DNA of 30,238 bases, taken from contig NW_022204870.1 in assembly GCF_008831285.2 (NCBI RefSeq), positions 1 to 30,238 of the forward strand, in the 5' to 3' direction. Shown here in pieces: positions 1-14,000 of this stretch. Each line of letters starts with the position of its first letter. The stretch's first letter is position 1. A model generated the notes under the pieces. It saw nothing but the letters and a program-made list of their open reading frames with translations, ran no database searches and had not been told where the DNA came from. Position numbers and translations under genes: made by a program. Origin of the DNA: Nymphaea colorata (Eukaryota; Streptophyta; Magnoliopsida; Nymphaeales; Nymphaeaceae).

Positions 1-70
1 CCCAACCCCAACCCCAACCCCAACCCCAACCCCAACCCCAACCCCAACCCCAACCCCAACCCCAACCCCC
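1..70. repeat. Telomere, C-rich strand (CCCCAA)n
   Basis: The window starts with CCCAA, then ten perfect CCCCAA hexamers (6-65), then CCCCC before unique AT-rich sequence. C4A2 read inwards from a 5' end is the macronuclear telomere of oligohymenophorean ciliates such as Tetrahymena. Spirotrichs use C4A4. No G4T2 repeat occurs at the right edge, so only one chromosome end is present. The repeat is uniform, without the C3A3 variants of Paramecium. Confidence 0.97.
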
Positions 71-198
71 ATAATTACACTCTAATCAATTAACTGGAAT
101 TGCCAACGATTAGCTACTATCAATATCTTTTTGATCTCATTATCTATTCTATTTATGACACATTCATATATTAATTATTTAAAATACTTATAAATCAA
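71..198. other. Short subtelomeric spacer
   Basis: About 128 bp of AT-rich unique sequence lies between the telomere and the stop codon of the first gene. I see no repeat, gene or other element in it. Such a short subtelomere is normal for a macronuclear chromosome formed by fragmentation and telomere addition. Confidence 0.6.
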
Positions 199-3100
199 TC
201 ATTTGCTTGCTTAATTATGAATCACATGCTGAATAGCCTTCTTTTTGATGTCGTTGAACTCCTCAGCGTTCAAGGAGTACTTCATCAGCTGCTCTTTACT
301 GAACTGCCTCTTCTCTCTACTCATCGAATCTCCAAGGAAATCATAATAAATTGATTCAGTGACGTAAAGCTGACCCTAAAACACGTATATTATTTGCCCG
401 TTGAAAAGAAACGCGAAGATACTGCCATCGATATGATCCTTTTTGACGTGTTACTTCATGGAGTTGGCGTCATCATCGCAGGCGATCCAATTACAAAGTA
501 GGCAGGACAGTAATCGGTTAGATAACTTGTGACAGACACCACATTGAGGCTTAACAGGCAACAATTCTACCATTTTTTCAGGGAGGCTGTTGACTATGGG
601 ATATTCAGAAGCTATACTCACTTCATTTAGTTATTGGCTATGAGGTTCCTTACTCTAAAATAATTCAATTATTCTCTCAAAAAGAGTCTCATAATCTTGG
701 TATCTGGGGGTAGCTTTCTTGTATGGTTGCTTTAAGAGGTCTCTTTGGAGTAGTGATATAAGGATGAGCTAAATTTCGTTAAATTATGATGTATTTTGGA
801 TCTCTTTCGCATTTACGAACATGTTCTTTAACTGTTCTGCCAATTATTGATGGTCTTGGTGTTTGATGATGTCGAAAATTGTAGAGTAGATGGGAATCAA
901 CTCCCTTTAGAGGCTATCTAAGTCGTAAACTGCTCTCAAGATTACTTCCCTTATGAAAGACTAAAGCAGTACAGACGCTATACTTCCAGAGTGTCTCTCA
1001 GTGAAGAACTTATCAACCATCTCCTCCTTATCTTCGTAGTTTTTCAAAAGGGTCGGATAGATGATCCCTAAAAACTCTTACCCTTTCTTGCCTATTTACT
1101 CAGCAGACGCATCTTTTCGGAATGCCGGTACGAGGATATTCACATGTTTTTTGCACAAAAAGCACACGCTTAGTTCCTAGACTTCGTTCAAATATTTCTC
1201 ATAGCATTATTGATGAATTTTATGCCCGCAAGTCTGTAAGAATAAGTGCTATCTTTGAATCTTCAAACAGCGTTGCTCGTATATACTTGTGAAGTTGATG
1301 TATGAGACAAAGTAAAGCTAGATATTGTTGTTCTATTTGCAGTAGATACAGTTTTAGATAGTGGAAATTTCCTAAATACTTTCATAGTTCTTGAGAAGAG
1401 CCAGTTGTTTCTTCTTCATAATCTCCTCCTTTTACTTGCGCTTCTTTGCCAAAGTTTCTTTCTTTTTTGTTCCTTCCTATAGTTACTTTAGCTTCACTGA
1501 ACTTTAGAATCCACTTTCTTTGGGACTAAATATGAAATCAACTTGTTAAGTTACTTCTTTTCTCAAGGATGAATATGTATTCGAGCTCGAAATGGACTTG
1601 AAAAGAGCAGAGCAACTTTCACTGTGGGTTTACGAATAGCAGAAGGCTAATTAGAGCAAGAACTGCTCCAACAAAAGACGAACAAGGAAATTTAGCTGTT
1701 GATTTTGCTGAGGAATGAAATTCATCCCTTCTATCACCTTCACAATCACCGAAGCTGTTTGAGCAGTGTATACTTGGGTATCCTTGAAGAATGGAGTCTT
1801 TGGCAGGCTGGTAAAATATGTTGGGACCCCTTTGAACATATCCATCTTTATCTTCTCGAAGTACTTGTAGTATGTGAAAGTTTAAAGCGGTTTCTCCTAA
1901 AAGCTGGATTTTATTTTCCCTTTTTCCACTTTGGCTTCTTTGGTAAAAAACTCGTCGATATACTTATCACTGTTAATTATCATTTTCGCCAAGTATTTAA
2001 GCTCCTTCGCGTTGATTTTTGGGTAAGATTTAGTAAATCTCTTCAAAAAATGGAAGAATTTTTCCTTGCAATCTGATCCTACAAGATCACAGGCTATAAT
2101 CTCATCGATATCCATCGATACTATCGAGACTGCTACTGAAAGCAAGCTGAAAATCAGTTTAGGAATGCTTAGTTCATACACTTTTTCAATTAATTGTTCT
2201 ATGACTTTTTAGAGCTTGAACTAACCATCATAAAGCCTGATAAGGATCTTGATGTAGACTCTATCCAAAGACTCTAAGATGTATTGCTGAGAATAAGCTG
2301 TGATAAATATTTTCTAAAAGTCGTCTTCTTCATTATCTTCCTATTCCATCACAGACTCAGAGAGGATAATCCGACTCAAGTATTTTCTAATTTGGTCTTA
2401 TAAAAAATAATTCTTTTCCATCGTTTCATCTTTACCGTGGCAAATGATATCCATAAAAGTCTTTCTTGTTTCTATTTCTTGAAGGTTAGCAAGCTATCCT
2501 TCCATATATGCCATAGCAGTCAATCCAAAGGCACGCTAATGTATTAAAGAATAAGTATCTATGTCACATTTGACGATAAACTCCATAAGTTCTTTCATTA
2601 TTTTCATGAGCAGCTGCTTCTAATGCTTGATGATTTTAATCATTTATGCGTAAAGCTTCAATATGTATTCATCGAGACGGATTATTTTCTAGTAACCTTC
2701 TATTTAATTTGTTCGAGTATACTATCGATAGAAGAACATTTGGCAGATGTTGATACGCTCGAAGTGAATCTTGAAGTACATGATTGCAGATTTTGGCTTT
2801 AGGAGATATGTCATATCATCGAGATACTTCTTATAGAGTTCTATGACCAGCTAAGCTGATTGAACAGGTTTTGTTCCATCTAGAAGCAAAGGATAAAGCT
2901 ATCCTTTCTCTATTAGGCCCTTGATAATCTTAGCTCTTCCCATGTACTGGTAGTTAAGCTCCTTCAATGGATGCCCATAAGGCATTTAGTTGCTTATTGT
3001 CTTCTTGAAATATTGTATGATGAAGGTATTTCGAAACTATTCGACGGGAAATAGCTATATTGATATTTTATTGAAGTAAGCTAGCTCGCTTATGGCTTCC

Positions 3101-3837
3101 AGCTTGAAAAACCTTTCGATTATTGTTAGATCCTTATTAGATATCTCGAGAGAATCCGTAAATTTGGATTGCAAAGTGTGGTTCATGAGATATTTGAACT
3201 GATACTCTTCTGATACGAGGTTGGCCGAGCATTCTAGAAGCACAGTGCCATAGACATACCGTATTTTGTCCACTTTCTTGCCAGCTCTAAACTAATCCAC
3301 CAGCCAAAAGTACAAGAAGTAGGCGAACTTCATCTCGTCGTAAAATATCTTCATCAGTTCCTGGTCGACTTCTTCAAACTTGTCCTTGTTTCCATGTTTC
3401 TTGCAAAACCCATTTTCATTCCAAGCCTATATATCTCCGCAGTCGCAACAACCTCCTGAGGTTTCGAACTGGATGTACCTGTGGCCGTCGTGGTTGCTGG
3501 AGGAGAAGCATTCGTAGCACAGAATGGAGTTATCGCACTATCGGCAGTCGAAACAGCTAAAAGCAGTCCTCACCTATGCTTCGTGGATCCGCTTCGAACA
3601 AATGGGACTCACAAAATGCTTTTTGGTTTAGTATTTCCACGGAAATAATTTATCAGCTGAGATGTTATTCTTCTGCAGAGTGCCTTCAATACATGATTGA
3701 ACAAGCTTGCAGAAAAGTTAGGTCAAAGCCACTGCAGTTGGGCTTATTTTGGTTGCTATTCCGATCAGTTTCTAACTGTGTTCGTAAGTCTTCGTCTAAG
3801 CTAGCGAATCCTGCGCCTTAGTATCTTGGGTGAACAT
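199..3837 (-). CDS. UBR1-type N-recognin E3 ubiquitin ligase (UBR box, RING-H2, C-terminal UAIN-like domain)
   Basis: One frame of 1,213 codons runs from ATG (3835-3837) to TGA (199-201), with UAR read as Glu and no frameshift. Residues ~79-150 form a UBR zinc box: Cys/His pattern around DNSILCYECF, then SNHDGHRY, GGCCDCGD and GFCKKH. Residues ~830-885 form a RING-H2 with NCIYC, TCGHKIH, and CFLC followed by LVPAF, as in UBR1/UBR2. Residues ~1095-1212 have the paired CxxC start (CGVCH, SCLLC) of the UBR C-terminal domain. Family members bind destabilising N-termini (N-degrons) and ubiquitinate the substrate with an E2. At 1,212 aa it is much shorter than the ~1,750-1,950 aa of animal and yeast UBR1. 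I recognise no ClpS-like N-domain. The TAG in CDCGDxAW sits where relatives have Glu. The family call is secure; substrates are unknown. Confidence 0.93.
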
Positions 3838-4000
3838 TATGATCTTTTATAAAGATATAAGTAATAATTATAAATGACGCATGTAAGATAAATGATAAAT
3901 AAATCTGAGCATGAGAAAGAGTAAGCTCAAAAGAAAAGTTCATCTTTTATTAATAAACGCAATCGATTGTTAGACATCGATAAAAATAATAAAAACAGAA

Positions 4001-7000
4001 TCATTTTGTTAGAAAATTAAAGGTAATTAGCTTACTCTGAACAATTTTATCCTTTTCTATCGTCTCTTTGGGCATCAGTATCTCGTAAACTCGAACATAG
4101 TCCAAATAGTAATCATTGACTTTCGACAAGAAATGAACTTGAACCAGATAGTAATATATGGGGATAATGAGACAAAGCAATATGATGGAGAAACTGATAG
4201 AAGTTGATTATATTTATTGATTTCTTTTTTTGAACTCTTCGGACCAAATGTTGATGAGATCTTCAATGTAGTCATTCATCACAGTCATCGACTCTGTCAG
4301 ATTAATTAGCATATCATCTGAAAGATCAACCTGCTGCCTATTCAGAATTAATTCCGTTTCCTTGATAATCTCTCTCCCAAAAGTAACAATCCCATCCATA
4401 AATCGACCGTTCCCGAACATTTAACATTACTCTGCAGTTACTTTGAGACTGAGATAAATGGATGGATTATAAGCACAAGGATTTCCAAAGTAGTAATGCT
4501 TTAGTGTCGTCTAGAAGGCAGATTCTTCGTTGTATGCAGCAATATATGGAATATGAGCAAGCCTATATATTCTCTTTAGCTAGGTTTCAAAATTGGCTTG
4601 CTATTAGGTAATATTTAAGACAGTTTAATTGTAATATCTTTGCATTAGTCCATAGCTTAAGGCGATTCCAGAAGGAAAAGAGCCCAAGTAGTAATGTCCA
4701 TTGGCTTCAAACTGTTATAAGTCCTTTATCTTTTCTATGGTTAGGATATTGAAGATAATGATTGAAAGAACGATGACAAGTAATGATATTGCGATTACTA
4801 ATAAGATGTTTTTCTATCTCTTTTTGAGTTCGGCTCCAGAATCTGTCTAAAATTTATATCTTTAAGCGATTATTGTGCAGGATTGGTCTTTATTATCTTG
4901 TTTCTACGAGGGCAGATGCAAATATTTCAATCCCACCCAATATCTGTGGATCATTTATGCACTTTAAATGTTAGGAGTTATCAATATTTTCATGATTTCC
5001 CTTAACTTGCTGCAGAGATTATAAAAGCTGATCCATACGATACCAAAGGTGATCACGAATAATACACACTAGACAGATAGAAAGATGATGCTTGGAGCTC
5101 TGACATTAGAAAAAAGACGCTCATAGGCCAAATGAAGCTGTTTTTGAGCAGCCTATATAATCTAGAATAGAGGAAGCAGCAGTTTGTTGAGTTCAATGAA
5201 ATCAGCAGTCGAGTTGAACAGTTATTAACGTCTTTAAAGGTAGTGATAGCCGAACTTATCATAAATATAACATCTTTTGCCTAATAGACCTGCTGGACAC
5301 CGCCTGGCTTCTAAGTTACAACGGTATAAACTTACGGCAGCAGATTAGTATCAAAAATCGTCTTTAGGAAGGCTGGATCCTAAAGCATCTAAAGATATTA
5401 AACTGTGTTGGTATTAATGATATCGGTAACTTCATCTAATTAATCGATCCCCATGACATATTAGTAATATTATATTCCTAGGAGGTAAGGATTTTTGGCG
5501 AATCTGGTAGTGAGGGCCTGCTGGTCGATGTATTTTTATATGGTTCCGTAGGTTTAATGGTAGAGAATGAGCAAGCCGATGAATATCCCGATGACGAAGA
5601 GGGAGAGAGTGTAGAGGGATAGCTTGATTATAGTATACTCAGTCATTTGTCTGTTTGGCATGAATGCGTTTTATTTCATGAAGATGTTTTTAAGGTTGGA
5701 AGATTCATCTTTTAATGCTTTTATTGGTTAAAAATCGAACTGATCAACGGTCTTCCAGTTATATGAAACTATTTTTGCTATTATGCATCTTATCTATAAA
5801 AAGGCGTCAAGGTAAGGCTGTATTTTTGTTCACTTGAGTATTTCACTCTTTGGATGGATACTGAGTATGACTTTTTGCTAAGCTTACATGTAAAACTTGT
5901 ATCTTTTTCGATGAAACTTGTGTCCATTTATGGAAAAACTGTTAGATGTTCGTCTTGCCTTAGCTTTTCCCTAAGTTGATTGGCTGAATATTGAATTTTT
6001 CCATGAATCCCTTTGAAATTGATTATATTTCAAGATTTTCATTGATTATTGCAGCATTTGATTCGTATTTCATCTTTTTCAGCAGACATACAAACTAAAC
6101 ATTCCCGTTTTCGTTCATAAATATCTTGAAAATCTTCATCACATGAACAAGCCTTTGAAGTTTGTCCATTGCATATATTTCAACGCCTTTATCAAACTTT
6201 TCAAGACTTACCAAGCCTAAATCAATCCATTTGGAGAACATATCTTTGTGAAACCCTTTGAAGTAGTTTGGCATGATAATCGATATATCAGTCTCAACGA
6301 GTTATCTCGCATCATATCCGAGAATGGCAAAGATAGAATCTGTGCATTTTTTGATGATGAGCTAGCCATTTTCATGAGATGTATGGATAACCACTGAATC
6401 CTGACTGAAAAGATCGTATTGGGTGATTGGCTGTCTGATTCCTTATTTATCCTTTTGGAGGCAATCAGATTTGAGAATTTCTTCCAGATATCTTATTTAC
6501 CTTTACTTCTTAAGTTGGTTATTGATGAAAAGATGATAAATGGCAAATATTCGCTTGAGCTCAAAGGAGTGATTGATGTGTTTTTAGATCTAATGCAGCA
6601 TTTTCCCTATATCTTCTCGCTACCTGTATACTTATTTAGTCTTTTAAAGGATTTAGAAGACTGAGAGAGAGTTTAATGACATCCTTTACCAAAGATTTTT
6701 GTTCATTTCGATGATCTCGAATAGTTTTTTGCCCAAATCATTAATAATCTTCTCCACGCCAATCACTTTCTCGATATTGAGGTGGTTGGAAGATATTAGG
6801 TCAGCTTTATCGATATCTTGGGTCATTCGTTTCTTCAGATTGAATAACCTCATTTGTTGATATAAGGAAAGCTCCATTTGGTCAAGTTTCTCCAGATAAA
6901 GAGAGGGCGCAAGCATATTTCCCATTTAATTGTAGCAAAACTCGCAGTAAAACAAAATTCCTTCAACATTTCCTGGCTAGCTCCTTATTATTTGCTAAAA

Positions 7001-8176
7001 TAGGCATTTAATAATCCGCTTCGCAAGGGTTTCGTATTTTTATTCTATCCGTATATCCTTAATCCTAAGTTTCACTTATTCTTCATTACAATATATTTCC
7101 TCTTGATTCGAGAAGCATTTTTAGTTTCGGCATTAATGAATCATGTGGATCTTTTCCAAACCAATCATAAAAACTTTGTTCTCCATTTACGACCTGTCAC
7201 GATTCAAAGAAAATACTTCGTAGAGTTATTTTATGCCTTAAATGGACAGGCTTTACTTTTTCGGATAGCGTTCCTTTTAATTTCCGAACATTCCTTTTAA
7301 AGTGACAGATAGTATGAAGGCGAAGAAGAGGATGTAATAGCTATTAGGCGTTGTAAAATACTCAACAATTGTAGCCAATTAAACTGCTAAAGATAGGACA
7401 ATGGTTGCCTGTAACAGCTTCCTTGAACATGAATGCATATATGTTCGATATCCATACCATTGATAACACACATAAATAACGGTACTGCATATCAGTGAGG
7501 CTAGAATAAGAGGAATGGATGTCTATTTGAAGTATCCGATAATGGCACAGCAAAGAAAGGATAAAGTCGATAATCGAAGAATACAGATGAATGAGTGATG
7601 GTTTGTATGCATCAAATCTTTTGGATTGCTAATGCACTGAAGAAAAACATCAGAATATAGGCTCGCAGAGATGATGAGGATAAAGTTTATAATCTTTATG
7701 GGGAAATACTTCCCCGAAAAGAACATCAGTGAGTTGAGCAACACATTGAATTCTATCAAGATTAATAAGACTTTATGAATTCTCTTGTTGATGAGAGTAA
7801 GAATTTTCGGCTATTAGCCTTGTATCAGACTATAAATTACAATGTTTTCTATGATGAGCCCAGTTATAATGCACGAAAAGCTCAATAGGATTTATTCCTG
7901 ATCGTTGATTATAAAACTTTTGATGGACTAAAGCGAAACTCTGTAGAATGGGTCACTGAGCGATTCTGAGCCTTTTGCATGATAAAAGAAAACGGGCGAG
8001 ACGACATTACACATGAGAAGCAATCCCTTAAGGAAAACTAATATCTAGTTGTCGATTCTCATGTAAAGTGATTTAGCTAATAGAGGATGATGAGAGTTCC
8101 TGTTTTGGCGCATTATCTAATACTATTCTGTTTGATTATCAGAGGCAGTTTGGCTTCTTTCTATCGACTTCCTCAT
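4001..8176 (-). CDS. PAS-domain multi-pass membrane protein, paralogue A (three apparent 1-nt losses)
   Basis: It starts at ATG 8174-8176 and ends at TGA 4001-4003, ~1,392 aa once three frame breaks are allowed for. The N-terminal third has about eight hydrophobic helices (first near residue 48, LVFLKGLLLMCN). A soluble region follows with a PAS domain at residues ~583-690 (core AILGYDARE, DISIIMPNYFKGFH). The C-terminal part has about four more helices separated by long loops. This matches the large ciliate 'PAS domain S-box' membrane protein family, which is expanded in ciliates and of unknown function. The PAS domain may sense a ligand or redox state (inference). The frame breaks, found by alignment with paralogue B, are near 5934-5938 (A5 run), 5772-5776 (T5 run) and 5218-5226. 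Each looks like one missing base. It is AT-richer than B. Gene boundaries are firm; the frame breaks may be assembly errors. Confidence 0.85.
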
Positions 8177-8644
8177 TTAAAATAATTATAGAAGCTCAAA
8201 GAGCCAGGGAATTAAGCTGAAAACTCTAAATGGATATCCCTCAATGCAAAGGGTCCTCAGCTAAGCTGGCTTAACTCTCAAATTCTGACATCTTTTTCAT
8301 AATTTTGGAAAATGAATAAAAATGATTAAATAGAAATTAGGTGAAGAAAAAAGCTTCTTTTTGAGGAATTTATCGAAAATCAACTGTTAGAAATGCATAA
8401 AACCACTTTCATAACATCTTTTCTAATAAAAAAGATGGCTTTTTCCATAAAAATCGCATCAACTAAATGTTTCTACTTTTCATGAGAATTTTCTAAACAA
8501 AAGAATAGCAAATTTTAAAACCAATAGCCTATTATAAGTCCTCAAGAAAAAGATTACGAACAAATGGTTCGATTTAGCCGAATAGAAATCAGTTAGGATT
8601 GCATTAGATGGGCTATTATTTAAATTAAATCAAAAATGATAAAA
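8177..8644. other. Intergenic spacer
   Basis: This 468-bp AT-rich stretch lies upstream of PAS-A and downstream of the LRR gene, both on the minus strand. It should hold the PAS-A promoter and the LRR 3' end. I see no reading frame with family resemblance, no repeat and no RNA gene. Confidence 0.5.
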
Positions 8645-10855
8645 TCACACATAGATGGATGCGTTAGGATATCTCTTACTCAGTATATTCTTAGCCTGAT
8701 CAACGTTCCCTATCTTGTTGGAGGTGAGGTTGAGGTGAGTCAATGCTTGCAAGTCACAAAGCTTAAGATCATCAACGATTTCATCAGTCAGTAGATTGCA
8801 ACTGAGGTCAAGCTTCTAGAGCTAGCGCAAACGCATGTTCTGGCAGTCGAATTTGGAAAGCGTATTGTTTGTCAGCTAAACGCTAATTACAGAAGGGATA
8901 AATGCATTGACTATCTTTGATAGTCCGCAGAACACTATCCTAAGCGCCTTCAGACTAGGCATAAATCTGCCGATGAAAGCTGGAAAAACAGTATGATCGA
9001 TGGTAAGAGATTACAATTGAAGCTCATATTTTTATTCCAGCTCAAACTTTTATGAATTTACCACCTCTAGATGCTTCAAAGAACCGAAGTTGTTATCTCC
9101 AAGCGAGTCTATTCTGGAAATGGTGAGGTTTTATACCGAAGGAAAGGAGTTATTAGCAAAATCAAGGAAACTTACTTATGGAACCAGGAAAAAACACTTC
9201 AGTTTGGGAAAATTATTGTTTGAAAACTCCTGGATTGGACCAGATAAGTGAAGATCTTCTAAGTGCTATTGGAACTATGAGATAGAAACGCCCGAGCTTT
9301 TCATATCAAGCCACAAAGTTTTCAAAGACGGCAATGCATTGTTCTAAAAAAGACGCATTTATGAGTTTCTCAGTATAAGGGTTTGAAGATTGGGAAGATC
9401 GAAGCCACTAAAAGTTTCCAGGATATTATCAAGCAATTCAATATGCTATAAGGTTTTGATCTACTTGAAACAGTCCATTTCAGTGAATTTGAAGCTGAAG
9501 ACGAGTTTTTTCAATTTGGGCATTGTGTCTGAGCTGTTACAGATATGAAGAACTATTTTCTACTGGCTAATCAAAGTCAACTCCTCCAGTTCTGGAAGAT
9601 CATTGTTGCTGAAATCCTTGATTAATGCACTTTCGAGATGCAGTTTCCGCAAATTTGGGTAAGAAGTTCCATGGAAGCTCTCGATAGCGCTGTCTCGGAA
9701 GTAAAGAGAAGAAAAAGAACTTAATTCGGGGAAAAATTGATAAGCGCCGCCAAAGTTGCAAGATACGAATGCAAGATCCTGCAAAACTGGCAGACGGTTG
9801 GTTTTCAAATCCTCGTAATGCAAATTAAATTGATTGAAGGTCAATTTGGTGAGGCGGGGAAAGTAATTATTGCTAAAAGAAAACAAAGAAAGCGAATTCT
9901 TATAATCAGTCAATTATAACTCAACCATTTTGCCGAAATAGTTATCGTTGAAGCTTTTAGGCTGATCAGTCTGTGATATGGAAGCAGACAGATTGGCCAA
10001 ATTAGGGAAATTGTTCTTGCTGAATTGGATAAGAGGATTTTGCGAAATGTCCAAGGACTACAAGCTGTCAAAGGTTTGGTTGGAGATAACAGCGAGATTG
10101 TTTCTTGACAGGTCTAAGCTTTGCAAAGCTGGCAGAGTATTGCCTTGGAAGGAGTTTAGACTGCTTCCACTCAAATCGAGGTTTTTTAAGACTGGAAGAG
10201 CATTAGAGCTGAACTATTGGAGTGAGGCCATTGTTGATAATCCATTAATCGCGGTTAGATTCTCGAACTTATTGTTAGAAACTGCCGAAATAGGATTGCT
10301 CGAGAGATCCAAATACTCCAAATTAGGAAGAGAGTTGTCGCAGAAAGAAGTAAGCTGGTTTCCGCTGACATTCAGGAAAGTAAAGAGAGGAGTTTGGTCG
10401 ATTCCTTTGCCTGAACTTAGAACGGATACGCCAAAGGATTCCAAACTGGTGACGTTGAACCTTAGTCTTTGAAGAAGAGGATTGCAGTAGAGCTTGATAA
10501 CATCTTTGAGGTGGTTTATTAGATTGTTATTTTCATTGAATTGATTTTGAAGGATTTTTTACTTATTAGTAAGATCATCATTCAGACTTGCCTTCTCGAT
10601 CAAGCTGGCATTCAAATCTCTACTGTTGGATTTGAGTTGAGCATTCGTTTGCAAAAGTTTCACATTCTATTCTTTTAGTTTTTCGAGGTTATTCGGTGTT
10701 GCCAAGAAATAGATGATGAGTGCAAGCAAGACAGCACAAATGATTGATACAATAATGAGGAAACGCTTGATCCTAGTGACTTTGGCCTGCATAGGAGATA
10801 TGACGTGCTTGTACTAGTCTGGAAGGATGAGAGAGCGATCGACTGATTAATTCAT
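8645..10855 (-). CDS. Membrane-anchored leucine-rich-repeat protein
   Basis: An unbroken frame of 737 codons runs from ATG 10853-10855 to TGA 8645-8647. After ~30 polar and basic residues comes one hydrophobic helix (~31-52, FLIIVSIICAVLLALIIYFLA minus its last residue), then a coiled coil (~55-125), then irregular leucine-rich repeats to the C-terminus. The repeats follow the pattern NxLPxLxxLxLSxN, for example PNLEYLDLSSN, LPALQSLDLSRN and LEKLDLSCN. A single N-terminal helix and no cleavable signal suggest a type II protein with the repeats outside the cytoplasm or in the lumen (inference). LRRs are protein-binding surfaces; no kinase or other catalytic domain is present. It lies between the two PAS paralogues on the same strand, 468 bp from A and 215 bp from B. 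Ligand and role are unknown. Confidence 0.88.
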
Positions 10856-11070
10856 GTGCTGATTATCAACAAAAAGTATAATAATCAAATGCACTCATGT
10901 TTTTCGCTATTAGATACGGAATCATCATAATATCCTCCATTAGATTGTGAAGTTCAACACATAATCTTGCAGATTCAATAGGATTATTGATGATTGCTTT
11001 TCATTCGAATTATGAAATTATGCTATTCTCAAAAAGGATAAAAAGATAGTAAATATATAGACAGTGAATA

Positions 11071-14000
11071 TCATTTTGTTAGAAAATTAAAGGTAATTAG
11101 CCTGCTCTGGACAATCTTATCTTTTTCTATCGTCTCTTTGGGCATCAGCATCTCGTAAACTCGAACATAGTCCAAATAGTAATCGTTGACCTTCGACAAG
11201 AAATGCACTTGGATCAGATAGTAATACAGTGGAATCATGAGACAGAGGAGAATGATGGAAAAGCTAATAGAGGTGTATTGAATGTTTTCGTTTTTCCGCT
11301 TGAACTCTTCGGACCAACTGATTAGCAAATCCTCAACGTAGTCATTCACCAGGACCATGGATTCAGTCACATCAACGAGCTTTTCTTATGAAAGTGAGAG
11401 TTGTTTGTTGGATAGAAGCTGCCCCATCTCAGCCACCATTTCGCTTCCAAAGGAAACGATGCCGCCTATGAGTCGACCGTTTCCGAAGCCCGAACATTGC
11501 TCTGCAGTCAAGTTGAGGTCCAAGTAGACAGAGGGATTGTAGAGACAAGGCTCACCAAAGAAGTAGTGCTTGAGCTTGGTCTAGAACGGAGATTCCTGGT
11601 CGTAAGTGCCGATGAACGGGATTTGGGCAAGCAGATCCATCCTATCCAGCTCTGTCCCGAAGCCCGCTCCATTCTCCGTGATCTTCAGGACGGTTTGGTT
11701 GTAGTATTTCTGCATGAGTCCGTAGCTCAGTGCGATTCCCGAAGGAAAAGTCTCCATGTAGTAGTAGCCTCGCCCCTCGAACTCCTTGAGTCCCTTTATC
11801 TTCTCGATGGTGAGCACTTTGAAGACGGTCATCGAGAGGACCACGAGGACCAGTGACACGATGACGACAGCCAGCAGCTTTTTCTCTCTATTTTTGAGTT
11901 CTATTCCGGAATTGGTTTCCTCTTTGTGCTTTTCAGTGGCGATCTTGGAGCGACTCTCGTTGTACTCCTTTCCGGAGGCAAGATGCAAATATTTGACTCT
12001 GAGCCAGTAGTTTTTGATGATGTCTGCATTTTCGATGTTGGGCGTGATTAGGAGGGTGAGGATTTCGATGAGTCGCTTGCTCAGCTTATAGAAGCTGAGA
12101 CAGACGATGACGAGGGTGACTGCGAAGAGGGCGCACTCGATGCACAGGAGGGTGATGCTGGGAGCAGTCAGGTTGTTGAAGAGGTGGTCGTAAGCGAGAT
12201 GGAGCTTGTTCTGGGTCACTGAAATGATCTCAAACATTTGAAGGATCAGCTTGTTGAGCCTGGTAAAGTCAGGATTGGCAGAAGATATCGATGAGATGTT
12301 CCTGAAAGTAGAGATTACTGAGCTTATGGTGAAGACAATATCCTTTGCTTAGAAAGATTGCTGAACATCGTTCGAGTTTGACGATACTGTAGAGTATGCT
12401 TTGGGAAGCAAGTTAGTATCGAAAAGAGTCTTTAAGAATGTGGCATCCTAAAGGATGCGAAGATACTTATCTGTATTGATATCTATTCGCTTGATGACTT
12501 CGTCCGTTTAGTCGATCCCCATGATGTACTTGTAGTACTCTATTCCGAGTAGGTAAGGGTTCTTGGCGAACCTGATGGTGAGAGCCTGCTGGTCGATGTA
12601 CTTCTGGATGGTTCCGTAGGTGCCGTGGTAGAGGATGAGCAGGCCGATGAACATGCCCACGATGAAGAGGGAAAGCGTGTACAGCGAGTACTTCATGACG
12701 CTGTACTCCACCATCTGGGTCCTCGGCATGAAGACGCCTTCCTTCATGAAGATATTCTTGAGGTTCGAGGATTCGTCCCTGAACTGCTTTTCCCCGTTGA
12801 AGATGGAGAAGTTTACTTCCCTTTCGACCATATTGAAGTGCCTCACCGATTTCACGTCCTCCTTGTAGAAGGACCCCAGGGTGATGCTGTACCTCGGTTC
12901 CTTGAGTACTTCACCTTCTCGACGTTGACCGTGTAGGATTTGTTGTTGAGCTTGTAGGAAAAAGTGGAGATTATTTCTGAGAATTTTCCCTCGATCTAGG
13001 GGAAGATGCTCGCTAGGTTCATCCTTGCCTGGCTCTTGGCCAAGTCGTAGTATTCGATGCAAAACTTCTCCATGAATCCCTTCGACATTTCCTCTATTTC
13101 CATCTGCTGGTTGACTATGGCGACGTTGGATTAGAACTTCATCTTCTTGAGGAGAGAAACGAACTCGATGTTTCCGCTCTCGTTGACGAAGATCTTGAAG
13201 ATCTTCCTGATGTGGACCAGCCTCTGGAGCTTGTCGACCGCGTAGGTTTCGATGCCCCTGTTGAAGCGCTCAGGTTGACCAAGCCGAAGTCCATCCACCT
13301 CGAGAACATGTCCCTGTGGAAGTCCTTGAAGTAGTTGGGCATAAGGATCGATACATCGCTCTCGATGACTTCGGATGGCTCGTATCCCAATACTCCAATC
13401 ATGGACTTTGTGCACTTCTTGACGATCAGTTAGTCGTTCCTTTGGAATGTGTGCAGGACCGTCGATTCTTTGCTAAAGAGATCATACTCGGTCACTGATT
13501 ACCTAATCTCTTCCTTGTATCTCTACAGTTCTGTGCTCTGGAGTATGTTTTCCAGGTATTTTATTTCCCTCTCTTTTTTGGACTGGTTGCTGACGAAGAG
13601 GTGGTAAATGGCGAAGATCCGCTTCAGCTGAAAGCAGTAGTTGGTGTCCTTTTCGATCTACTGCAGTACCTGGCCCGCGCTCTCCCTCTGCAGATGGATC
13701 AGCTTTGTGTCCCTGAGGATTTAGAAAATCGAGAGGGAATTCAATGCGAACTTTTCCCAAAGAGCCTTGTTCATTTCGATAATCGACGATATCCTTCTGC
13801 TCAAATCGCATATGACCTTCTCTGTCCTGATGACCTTCTCGATGCTGAGGTGGCTCAGGAAATGAACTTTGATTTTGGATGTCCTGAGCCATCCTCTGCT
13901 TCAGGTTGAACAGCCTTATCTGGTGGTAAAGGGACAGCTATGTTTGGCCGAGCCTCTAGAGGTGGAGAGCAGGGGCAAGCATGTTCCCCATTTCGTTGTA

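Noticed and set aside
11497-13909. Plus-strand frames opposite PAS-B
   Set aside because: They are antisense shadows in a GC-rich gene. The minus strand aligns residue by residue with PAS-A.
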